Source: Callipepla californica brunnescens (taxonomy: Eukaryota; Chordata; Aves; Galliformes; Odontophoridae). Taken from it: a DNA stretch of 64,000 bases. The notes beneath the pieces were generated by a model that was given only the letters and a program-made list of their open reading frames with translations, ran no database searches and was not told the DNA's origin. The DNA lies in assembly GCA_023055505.1 (NCBI GenBank), contig JALIRH010000050.1:1612001-1676000 (forward strand). Direction: 5' to 3'. Numbering within the stretch: the stretch's first letter is position 1; each line of letters opens with the position of its first letter. The position numbers and the translations under genes are program-made. Shown here one piece after another: positions 1-10,927 of this stretch.

Positions 1-1083
1 GCTCTAGAAAAACATTATTGGGAAAGAAGTTAAGTGTGCTATTTAATGATCGGTGCTTTTCATTGCTGGTATTATGTGCATGAGGCTTATTCTTGAAACA
101 GAAAAGGTCATGCTATATTGGTTTGACAGCTGAATCTTGGGAGATCTTCCAAATAGGGATCTTATGATCTTCACTTACTGGACTGTAGCCCTGTGACAGT
201 GCTGACTGTACTGCAACAGGAAAAACTGAGGGTTTGATGCCTTTTGATGCCTATTTGAACATGATGTAAGCCTTGTATTAATTCCGGGTATTTTCCAGAA
301 CAGATTAAATCTACAGAACAATAACTTAAACTCTTGGAAGAAATTAAAAGCTTTCTATTTGTCTGGGGAAAAAAAAAAAAAAAAGGCTGAAGATGGACCT
401 TCAGTAGGCCTGACATGAACAGTTACAGACAGGATTTTCAGGTTTTCTGAACAAAGTAGCAGGTAGGAGACGACAATGTTTTCTAGGTCAGATTTAAGGG
501 TATATAAATGATTTCAGAGATGGTAAAATAGCCCAGACTTGAAGCAGAACAAAGGATAATTAAAGCTAAAACTGCCTAAAACTTACTGAAATTACCAGTA
601 TCCAAAATATTTACCTCAAATACAAGTGTTTAGAAGCATGAAACTAAAAGTTGAGTTCTAATATAAATGCACAGTGGAAACACATATACATACATATGAT
701 TGTAAAGGGTATATAATAAGAACAAAAAAAAAAAAAAAAATCCTTAATGATCACTGCATATTTATGCTACTGTCTCTGTTTTCATTTCTCTGTGATCACC
801 CATCTTTCACACATTAGTCTGTGCTTTGAGCATTCAGTTTTCCCTCTCCATTTACTACACATATTTTCCAGCTTTAGTTCAGACACTGATGTTTTAAAAG
901 TGTGTCCTTTTGCCCTAGATCTCGCACCTTCAGCTATATTGCATCTGGCTTCATCAACCCCATGTAAAAAAGAGGGAAAACGTGCCAAACACTGCATATT
1001 TGATATCTGAAGTGTACCTATTGACCTTTAACTGGAATGGATATTTTAATCCCACACTTGAAAATTACCCTTCAAAAGACTTG
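1..1083. other. Unassigned AT-rich sequence
   Basis: No repeat or exon is recognised. It contains pure A-tracts at 369-384 and 724-740. The short reading frames on both strands have no motif or composition suggesting coding. Confidence 0.6.
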
Positions 1084-1229
1084 AATTCAAATTGCCAACA
1101 TGATATGTCATCTTCTAATCTGATGTGACTGGAATGATAACATTTGCTTTGATGTGCAGTGTAATCCAGTGTGACTGATCAGATGCAGCCTGCCATAACC
1201 CTGCAAAGGGCAATGCATCACGCTCGGAA
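1084..1229 (+). repeat. Diverged direct repeat, copy 1
   Basis: This stretch aligns collinearly with 2443-2589 in the same orientation. Shared blocks include ATTCAAATT near the start, GATATGTCAT, TAATCTG, TGATGTG, GTGTGA and TGATCAGATGCA followed by a C/G-rich GCCAT. By eye, identity is about 70% or more across the core with a 2-base gap. The element family is not recognised. It could be an old local duplication or two copies of an uncatalogued interspersed repeat. Confidence 0.7.
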
Positions 1230-2442
1230 ATTAAAACCATGCTACTTTCTGGAAGTCAGAGTAAAAGGAACCTACCTAAATGTTACCTATTACAGATTTC
1301 AAGAGGTTTTTAAGCCAACAGTGATGATTATCTTAGCTAAATTATTCATTTTCTAAGTCTGCTGCATCTGACTTTAGTTACAGCTATAGCATCTGTATTT
1401 TGGCTATTTCTTCTGCCAAGGAATGCTCAAAATTCAAAACACTGTAGAATACCTGACAGTTGGATTACAATTGTATTTAAATATTCTTCTTGGAAAAAAT
1501 GCAGCTTTTAAACTCACTGTTTCTGTAGCTATTTGCAATGTTGTTGTTTTTTTGCCAATATCAGTGCAGAAAATACTTGTCTGTGATCTAGTATGTGGTC
1601 CCAGGTGCAGGATAAAGCAGTACAAGCAGCACCAAAAATCAACAGCTGCTTCTTCCACCATTGTTTCAGACTTTTGTGGAAGATCTCATACTTCACTTGA
1701 TCAAGTGTCCCTCCATGTGATCTTATATGTTACCATTAATCTGCAAGAGAAGCCTTATTCACACAACCAACACATACAGAGTCAATACCTTCTAATGCCC
1801 TGAAAATGACAGAACTTTTTAATACTAAAGCTAAGGAAAATAGGCAAAAGAATGAAAAATTATTACATGGGCGAAGGAGAAAAGAAAGGGGACATTTTCC
1901 CTCTCAGCAATGTGATTAGAACCAGTCAGTGTGTGTGTGTATATATGTATACACACACACACATATTATTATTATTATTTTGCATACATATGTAAAATGC
2001 AGTTGGAGTTCTGGCAGATTCCTAAAATAACAGATTTGCAGTTAAACACCAGATTATAGACAGAGCACTAATACTCTGTTGCTAAAGATGCATTCAGCAG
2101 GCCAGGACACTGAACAAAGGGAATTATTGTTAAGCATGGGGATAAATTAGTGAGGCACTGCTATTCCTGCTCTTCATATTTATCCAAAGGGGTGAGCATC
2201 TCACATGAGAAAGACATTTCTTTCTCAAACACTGGTATCAGTTGTATGCTTTAAGAGTAAGTCACATAGGCTATGAAACATTGCTTCTTCTTTCTGAACA
2301 GGAAGGAAGTAAAGACAATCTTAATGAGAAAATGAGCAGTTCTGAAAGAGAGGGCAATTGAAGATTCCTGTTTTCATTACAAACTGAAAGAGGCAATTCT
2401 TTGCCTTTTGATCAAAGAGTCCTAAAGTCTAAATGGTCCTTT
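1230..2442. other. Unassigned AT-rich sequence
   Basis: Apart from the GT/AC microsatellite at 1928-1980, nothing is recognised. A 126-codon frame at 1423-1803 on the plus strand starts with ATG, but has no recognisable domain, no splice context I can defend, and is a length expected by chance in 64 kb. Confidence 0.55.
1928..1980. repeat. Alternating GT / TA / AC microsatellite plus ATT run
   Basis: A run of GT dinucleotides passes through a TA-rich centre into a run of AC dinucleotides, then into ATT repeats. The GT and AC arms are complementary, so the stretch is an imperfect palindrome of alternating purine-pyrimidine sequence, which could form a hairpin. Confidence 0.9.
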
Positions 2443-2589
2443 GATTCAAATTTGTAATGAGATATGTCATTTTTTAATCTGGAGTGACAAGAAGGATAGC
2501 ACACACACCCTGATGTGAAACAGAGCCTGGTGTGATTGATCAGATGCAACCCGCCATGACACAGCAAGATACAATGTATTTCACTTGAA
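2443..2589 (+). repeat. Diverged direct repeat, copy 2
   Basis: Partner of 1084-1229, about 1.36 kb downstream and in the same orientation. The best shared block is TGATCAGATGCA at about 2536-2547, followed by a conserved GCCAT. Similarity fades beyond about 2590, so the duplicated unit appears to be about 130-150 bp. Confidence 0.7.
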
Positions 2590-3680
2590 GTCTTAAGGTA
2601 AGTTCTTTTTGTGGGAGTGGTAGGGGAATCACAACAAATGAGAGAAACCAGTACCTCAAGGTAGAACTGCTGAAGGCATTGTGGCTATCTTTTATCTACC
2701 AGGTTTTCAGCAGAGCCTGCTGATGCACCCATTCACCCAAATATCCAGTCCAAACTGGTAATGAAAAGCAAATTACAGATTCTTTTCCTCAGGTGCTCTT
2801 TCCACAAAGTCATCCTTACCTATGTGTCCTTGAAGATGACAATCAAGCTGTCTTCCCCCTTCAGTTCATTCCAATTCATCAATATTTATCCTGACCATGT
2901 TGTGCCTGCAATTGCAAGTGAAGTTATAACACGGCAACTGTCACCAGACCAAACAGTAAATAGACACTGCAGTTGAACATATGAATATGGAATGAGCATA
3001 TTCTCACTTCTGTACTGTAACCAGAATTTTGGAATGACACTTTTGTTACCCCTAATACTATTAGTGCTAATGGAAAAATGCCAAAATGTCAAACCATGTT
3101 CTGTAGACATTAATACCAGATGTCTAGGAATGGGGATTAAGAAGTTTACTCTATATTTCTCATTGGATTTCTGACAACTTCACCTTTCCATTTATACAAG
3201 TCATGAAAAAAATTACACTCAGTGCTTTCAGGAGATTTGGTAAAATTCTGTTAAGAATGTGTCTTTTAATTCTTCTCAATTTTCCTCTCTTTTCTATTGA
3301 AAGAAAGAATGCTCCATGCCTTCATTCCCTGCTATGCAAAAGAGTAGTTATGAAGAGAACAATGTGCCTTTTTAAAAAATAAAATCTTATCACTCCCAGA
3401 AGAATTCTGCACTCTTTTCTCCAACTACACACTAAGAGCATTTTCTGAGGCATTGAAGAGATTCTCATTTTAATATCTTTGTAATGGATACTAAATAAAA
3501 CCAACACAGTCAGAAGAGCAACTATATGATTTGACTGTGTTTGAAATCACTACAAAAAAAAAAAAACAAAATAGGTAAATTGTTCTGAAGTATATGAACC
3601 GGACTGAGAAAATAGAGAAGACTAAAATAGAAGGATAAAATTCCATCAGGTGATTTGTTATATGTAAGTAAATGCAGCCT

Positions 3681-3682
<2 letters not shown>

Positions 3683-3710
<28 letters not shown>
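3683..3710. repeat. Poly(T) tract, 28 nt
   Basis: Uninterrupted T run. No retroposon body could be recognised on either side, so I do not call it a poly(A) tail. Confidence 0.95.
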
Positions 3711-3714
<4 letters not shown>

Positions 3715-5064
3715 CCATCCAAAATACATTCATACCTAGTGGAGAGGGACAGTTCTGAATTCCAGTATGTTTCCTGAACAGTGAATCTATTCAAGGTAAA
3801 ATCTTGAAACTAAAAAGAAATCTATCCTAAAAACAACACTGCATTAAAAAATTCATCAATTTAGATAATGTGGGAATGAAGTGTTTTTAATAAATAAAAA
3901 CAACCAACCAACTCATTATGAGTTAATGCAGAAAACTGTCTTTATTCTAGGACAACAAATGGAAATGACAGTTAGTTGTCATTATCTACTCCTATACTTG
4001 GAAAATCAAAAAGTTACAAGGGGAAAAAAATATTTTTGCACTCCTTCACTACATCACATGCTTTTATGTCTCAAAACAGTCATTACCCTCTAATAATTCA
4101 AAGCACTGTTATAACTTTTCATTCGGCTGCAGGCTGCTCTTCCTTAATGGCAAGATTCAATTATTAATATTTGCTTTCCTACTATAGTGATACTACAAAA
4201 TCTAAAAGAAAGAGGGAAAGACAGATAGACAGAGGGAAATAAATTCTTGCCAATGGTATAATAAACAAGAACAGACCAGAAACAAATGGTGCATTCTTGT
4301 ACTGAGGTTGAAAATTTTCTTTACAAAAAAAAAAAAAAGAGAAAAAAAAACATCAAAAATATCAGTTAGCTTATTAAATGATACAGTAGATTTTTGTTTG
4401 CCTGGTTTGTAAACATTAACTATTTATCTTTTGAAGAATGGTGATAGAATTTAAATAATACAATCTGAGCTAGCGTAATCACTGCAAAAGAGATTTAACT
4501 TCATTGTCATATAACGGGAAATATAAGAAGGAGCAACAATAAAAATACAAGGCACAATGGTGACAGGAACATTATATAAACCTGTACAGAATGAAGCTTT
4601 TCTTCACAGCAGTGACCTCTTAACAGAGAGGATGGGAAGAAAAAGACCTGCTCCTTTTTTTAGCTTCTTTATCATCTTCCTGCTCCTAAAGGAGCAGATC
4701 TTTTCTAAAGTAAAGGAGTTTAAAGGTGAAGCGACAATAGAATGCTTTCCAATTTCTCCCGGTTTATTTGTGTACGAGAAGGACCATGGTCCAATAGAAG
4801 AATCCGTCACACAAAGCAGAATGCTTTCCATCGTGTTCAGTGGAATATGCTAGTACGCCATCCAATGGCATTGAATATCTTACAGAATTCTGTTTTGTTT
4901 TGTTTTTTCCTCCAGCAAAAGACATTTTCTTATGATTATGAGATGAAATACTTTCAGCTATCCCTGGCGGAGAAGGATGCAGCCTAAAATAAAAGAGCTA
5001 ATATTACACATTTTCTATAAATAAAATGTCAGATTATGTGTCAGATACCGTAATTCCTGTTAAA

Positions 5065-5083
5065 TATATATATATATATATAT
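5065..5083. repeat. (TA)n microsatellite
   Basis: About nine TA units in an AT-rich setting. Confidence 0.9.
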
Positions 5084-7237
5084 TTTAAATTACTCATGAG
5101 AAATTATACAGTTTTAAAACCCATCCTACTTTAATAATTCTGCTTATTTCAAAATCTTACCATATGCTCTTTAGTTCATGCAGGCATATGGTTCACGTAA
5201 CAATACCATATGTCTCATAATATTATGCTGTACATTACAGCAAAAACAAAAATTTTAAATATGTTAAAGATCTCTTTTTTTTCCTGTTATATTTTTTACC
5301 TTTTTAATATTTCTGATGACATTTCTGAAAAAAAGCTTATAAATCCTCAAACAGTTCTATGTTTCAAACATAAAGTTTTAGAGTGTTTTAAGGTTATCAA
5401 AAGCATGCATTTGTTATTGTGAAAGAAATTTACTGCTCTTTTATAAAAGGCTGAAAATAGATAAATTAAATTGAAAAATAAAAGTATAAATCCACTTAAC
5501 AATATGCTACTTCTCCTTTGCTAAAATGCATTTGCAACTCTCTCTCACTCTTGAGTTTATACTGAGCACCTTTTTTTACTCTGGGATATTTAGTTTTCTA
5601 CTGAATCCAGAGGGAAATGAACCACAAACAAACCCATATGAAACTTACCTACCTTAAGACAAGATTGCATTTACAGTGATGAAAGGGGAATTATTCTGTA
5701 TCCTCTTTTTTTTAACTTGTGCTATGGTAAAAAGTCACAGTTAAAAGCAACTGTGCTAGGCTTTCCTTGTGTAAATTACTTACCCCACATGCAAAGGTGT
5801 AACCACTCAGGATAATTCCCTCAACATGGGCCTACAGAAGGACAGAAAGATACAATGGCTTTTTGTCTTTTCATTAATATGACGGTTAAACACCACAGAA
5901 AAAAATGTGTATGAGTCTGACCTCATTCAAAGAGCATGGATGACAGTGACTTTGAACAAGAACACAGTAAGGAAAAGGAACAGTTGTGTCTGTAACAGAC
6001 CTTAACAACCATAAATATAGAGAAGATAAAGTTGTCAAAGCCAGAAATGATGAAGCCTTTACTACTAGTGTTAAAGGCAAGTGTAAATCTAGAATGCAGC
6101 AAAGTAAATAGTAGAAACTTTAGAGCTAACTAGAATGTCTAAAGAATCCAAGAGAACATGCAAATTGAATATAAGAGATAATCTGGTTTATGACCTCAGA
6201 GAAGTAGATGGCATGTTGTTGTCAGTAGTCACAGTAAATTGAGATACTAGAAAATATTATAAAGGGAGGAGCGAGAATTCCAATTTTGGGTTTAAGAGGC
6301 TTAAATGAATTAATTAAAGTCTTGAATTAACTAATTAATTAATTCATTAGTTGTTGAGGTGAGTAAAAAAAAAAAAAAAGAATTCTAGCTGTTAATACTC
6401 TGTAGGCTGCATCTGTTTCTGCTATGGATGAAATTACTCATCACCCTTCAGAAGCACAGGTGTTCTAGTCACCTCCTATACGAACAAGAATTCTTAGTAA
6501 CTGCCAATTCTTACTGAGATTGCTGTTTATCAAGTGCCATGCACTTCCAAAGGAAAGGAAAAACCAAGCTGCAATGTAAGAAAAATAACTTAGCAGAAAA
6601 AAAATAATGAAATACTAACTTCAAGATAGAAGTTTCTTTAAGAAAAATGTTAGCCATTTCATTTACGTGGCATAATTAAAAAAGACACAGTTAGATGTGG
6701 GGAAATGAAGTGTTGCCCTACTTACAGATGTTTAATTGCAGTCAAGGCAATTTCATGCCCCACCATCAAAAAGTTGGAGAATTTTATAGAAGTGAAAAGA
6801 ACATTCTCCTTTTTGCAGAACACCTACTGCTTATTATGTGGTTTTTAATTCTTTCAACTTCTTGTTAAGTACTCACAGAATCAAAGCAATGGAAAACAAT
6901 TCAAGTCCTTGATGCCTTGATTGCTTACGTTAGATGATAAATAACGCTAATACTACCTAGTTCTTCATGCTCATGCTTAAACCAGTAATTTCCCCCTGGA
7001 AGCACTAGCATTTGTTTTGACATATAGCTCTACCTGAGTAAATAGCCAACAAGGTGATTGAAAAGTGTTGGAGATCTGCTTTTAAATCTATTTGAGGTCA
7101 CTGTCTTTTCTGTAGATCTCATAACTATCATACATAAGAAGCAGAATTTAAATCCATTATCAAAGCACCTGGTAAATTTCAGTGAGAATAGTATGGCAAA
7201 CCATGGCTTTTGTGAGGTGTAAAGACACCTATGGACT

Positions 7238-7440
7238 GGTGCATGGCAAGCTGGACACAAGACAGCAATGTGCCCCTGTAGCCCAGAAAGCCAGCCATTT
7301 CATGAGCTGCATCAATAAGAGTGGCCATCAGAGTGAGGGAGGTGATCCTACCCCTCCACTTTGCACTGTAATACCTTATCAGGAGTACTGTGGCCAGATG
7401 TGGAGTCATTCCTTCTAATTCAAATGATTCTATGAGTCTA
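7238..7440 (+). mobile_element. CR1 LINE fragment, 5' truncated and internally deleted
   Basis: Plus-strand reading at about 7241-7300 resembles the CR1 ORF2 segment with the pattern KLD...QQCA..AQKA. It is followed by a GAGGGAGGTGAT block and GGAGTACTGTG, both typical of the CR1 reverse transcriptase 3' coding region. After about 7405 the sequence jumps straight to a CR1-like 3' end, with CAAATGATTCTATGAGTCT resembling the terminal 8-bp repeats. Several hundred bases of ORF2 end and 3'UTR seem to be missing between. Frames are broken, so the copy is dead. The exact 5' edge is uncertain. Confidence 0.8.
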
Positions 7441-10400
7441 TAATTGTGGTGAAATTATTACATTTCATTTTAAGTGGTAATAAGGTAGAATTTTCAGTAA
7501 TACCTTTCCACTCAAGTGTTTAAAAAGTGTTATTTGTTCATAACGATTATTAAGACACTTATTCAGCAACATTTGCATAAGCACTGTTTTAACTTTGAGT
7601 AAGATCTTCCTCGATTTCAGTAAAGTAGGTAAAATACAGATAATATATGGTTCCTGATCCAAAAGATCTACAGCCTAAGCTAATCTAAAATAGCCACCAG
7701 CCTGTGCATGTTATTTTTCATTTGAATGAAAATAATAGTCTAGTAAAAGTCTTTATTTTCATAACTAATACTAATGACTAACCTTATCCCAAATATCATG
7801 CCGACAGAACATTATATTTTTTTATATCTGTACTTATTTATGTAGTGTTGGTTTTGTTTTTTTCTTCCACAAAATCCTCCAATTGATGCATTAATGATAG
7901 GAAAATCTTCTGTCGTATGAAAAGACAAGTGAGTATTTTGTTCCACAGGCAATAGCTGTAGCGAGGAAATCATCTAATAAATAACAAACTAAGACAAAAA
8001 ACAGTTCTTCCTTAAAGATTTGTTAGGTCTGTAGACAAATTAAAACACATCTCACAGGTTCACATAAATACAGTAATCAATGTAGTTTTTCTGAAGGAAG
8101 AAGAATATCTCAGAACTCCTCTTAATTGGGTACACTGTATCACAGGTAGATGATAGCTTAATGTGGTAAACACACACACTCTGTCTGTTTTCCTTCACTT
8201 GGTTGAAAGACAGCTTAGATCATATCCCTCCCTTTTCTAGGCTGCTTTTATGATTGGCCAGAAGTTGGTAGACTATTTTTCATGTTGAGCTAAGTTGCAG
8301 AAGTTGATATTCCAGCATTTTCTATCATTTTTTCTGTCCAGGACATTCCATATCGTCTTCTTATGGTAGAAAACCTTATTTTCTTTTCTTCAAAGGCTTT
8401 TAGGCCTCTAGATAGGACTAAATTCATATTAGTTTCACTCTAAGGCATAGTACACTACTACATGTCAGATTTTGAATCATCACCTGTTATGTCCCTAAGC
8501 AACAAGTGCAATGAACACACTGAATATTGGAGGAAATATTGGAAATGCTTATGAGCTCCTTCCTGTAATCTTAACTAAATTTTCAGGTCTACCTTATATT
8601 TGTTCTGAAGAATAATTGAAGATTTGTGCTTCTGTCATGAGTTTTTAGCATACATATGTATGCTAAAATACAGCATTTGAAAGCATGTTCCTGTGTCAAA
8701 CATTCAAAGAAATTTTGCTTTAAACTTAGAAGAATGCACAAGAGAATCCAGAATGGTTCTTGACTTTCCAAAATGCTCATGAAAGTCATAAAAAAATAAC
8801 CTGACTTAAAAAACATACAGAAGCTATTCCTAATGCTGTGGCAGTTTCTAAAATTATTTTTGAAATATTGTCAACATCTGCATATGGCTGTATGGCCTTC
8901 AAAATGTTACATAACACTGCAGTCAGTCAACTTACTTAGTTCTAAAGCATAATGGAGAAAAATAAATGTATGTGAAAGAATCTTCTTAATATCTAGGTGC
9001 CATGATTATTTACCTTCTTGTTAAAGAAATGCTATGATGTCTTTGACCTTTGCACACACTGCTATTTTTTTAGGCAATTCCATAAGAATGACTGGTAGAA
9101 TCCTTACCCAGGTAATTTTATTAACTTCTCTTCCTTTTTCTTGACTAATGAGTTCAGGCAGAAGACCATGGAGTTCAGATTATGTTGTTAAAAGATGGTC
9201 TTGATCTAGAGAGACAGACTATATAGTCATTCTCTGATTCATTATCAGTAGTGTTTCCATTATGGTATCCTATTCCAGCGTAGTAGTAAGTCTTACAAGG
9301 TTAACTTTTAAATGCTCACTAATAGAGTGTCATCAGTTTTCAGTAACAGCCAGAAGTTAACATGTTTAGTAATGTCTTTTCCAAGTTAAATATTAATTTT
9401 GTAGATATCTTTTCACAGATAATTAAAGTACCTGGTTACTAAAAAAGTTTAGGATATTTTTACTGGTCTTTAGTGAAAATGGCTGCTTATTTTTACATAT
9501 ATTCATGCTGAAAATAGTATGCAGTGGCAGGAGATAATTAATCATTAAGGTTTATCATAGCAACAGTATGATGAAAACTTGCTCCAATAATGCAAATTTA
9601 AAAGCCTGAGGAGCAATCCAAAGTCACCAGAAGCTACACAGTCAGTTTTCTGCTTACTGTTTAAGTTTTTGCTGTGCTAGTGGCTCCAAGAGGATGCAGC
9701 TTGCCCTTTGACTTGAACAGTTGAATTTCCTGAGTGACCATGTTCATCTGCTGAAGCTGCTCACTTGGCCTTGAACTAAATATCGTGGAGAAAAGGAAAA
9801 TTGCATGACTATATATACAGAAAACTAGTGATTTTATTTCAGGGAATTTATCTAACAAGGCCAGCTACTTTCTCCACCTTCAAAAGAAGTTTCTCTCTTT
9901 TAGTTTGACATAGTGAGTTTCCCACTAGAAAAGTTTATTCACTGTCCTATCTTTTTGTTGCTTGAAGTGATACTTCTGTTAGTCAGAAGACCCATATTCT
10001 CAGTGGTTGCTGGCAGACATTTGTAAAAGCAGTAATAAGCACTTCCAGCAAAGGATTTCCACAATTCTGCAGAAGAACCTGCAATTCATGCAGAAGAATA
10101 ATCCCTTGTGTATAATACAATATTGATGATAGAAAGATCATGGACTTCAGATTCTGGTTACTGCCCTTTACATTACCATTTCTCCCTCCTGAGTAGATAC
10201 AGTAGTCACTCCTGTGACAGATCTCCTTCCCATCCCCTTAACAGTTAGAAATTGCAAGTGAAGGAGCATATTGGGTAGGGGAGCGAGCACACAGATGCAT
10301 TGAACTTACTTCTTATGAGTATGGAAATACACTACAAGATGTGCCAGCCCCACTGACATTTCTACTGCAATAAAATAAATTCTATATTTTCAATAAAATA

Positions 10401-10522
10401 TTAGTCCTACAAATGCTCATATATGGTCCACTTTCCTAAAGTTTCTATGTTTATTTTTAATAGTTCAGTTAATGTTAATGTAAAAATATGACTTGCAGTA
10501 AGATTTATGGCTTCAAATTACT
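7441..10522. other. Unassigned AT-rich sequence
   Basis: No element or exon is recognised. The most distinctive item is the perfect palindrome at 8643-8668. Confidence 0.55.
8643..8668. repeat. Perfect 26-bp palindrome
   Basis: The left half TTTTAGCATACAT is the exact reverse complement of the right half, with no spacer and the axis between 8655 and 8656. No repeat family or regulatory role is recognised. Confidence 0.9.
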
Positions 10523-10557
10523 GTGATGGGTGGATCATGGCTGGCTGCCAGATGCCA
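10523..10557. repeat. Possible scrap of an avian LTR-type repeat
   Basis: The block containing GGATCATGGCTGGCTGCCAG is similar to a segment I associate with widespread avian LTR-like repeats. It stops where CR1 sequence begins. With only about 35 bp, the assignment is weak. Confidence 0.3.
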
Positions 10558-10927
10558 TTCTTATACTCTATCTAAATCTCCTCTCTTTTAGTTTGAAACC
10601 ATTTCCCCTTGCCCTGTCAAAACAGACCTCTGCTAAATAGTCTGTTCCCTTCCTTGTTGCAGCCTCTCTTCTAGATATTGACAGGCCACTCTCAGATCAT
10701 CTGGAACCCTCTCTTCTCCAGGCTGCACAGCCACAGCTCTCTCAGCCTGTCCTTGTAGAGGAGGTGTTCCATCCCTTGGATCACTTTTGTGGTCCTCCTC
10801 TGGATGCTCTCCAACAGGTCTATGTCTCTCCTGTACATAGTACTCCCTATCCAGATGCTGTACACCAAGTGAGGCCCCACAGCACAGAGCAGAGGGGCAG
10901 AGTCACCTCCTGTTTCACTACTGCCTC
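10558..10927 (-). mobile_element. CR1 LINE fragment (ORF2 C-terminal region)
   Basis: The reverse complement encodes the end of the CR1 reverse transcriptase ORF. In the minus frame 10943-10692 a stretch reads DIDLLESIQRRTTKVIQGME, followed by RLREL and SLEKR, a pattern characteristic of the C-terminal part of avian CR1 ORF2. Beyond the frame, the left part has the expected downstream region, including TTTGAAACCATTTCCCCTTG on the plus strand. The usual CR1 3' tail of short tandem repeats is absent at the left edge, so this copy lacks its 3' end as well as its 5' end. Confidence 0.9.

Larger units (their letters stand above)
2590..7237. other. Unassigned AT-rich sequence with homopolymer tracts
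   Basis: No mobile element or exon is recognised. It holds simple sequence: a T28 tract at 3683-3710, A-rich sequence at 4324-4350, a TA run at about 5065-5083, TTAA-type low complexity at about 6305-6352 and an A-tract at 6366-6379. Short frames here are AT-driven and look random. Confidence 0.55.

Noticed and set aside
1423..1803. 126-codon plus-strand ORF with ATG start
   Set aside because: No motif, no supporting splice or promoter signals, overlapping frame on the other strand, and length expected by chance.
3491..3794. Minus-strand ORFs with polylysine runs
   Set aside because: Created by the T28 tract at 3683-3710.
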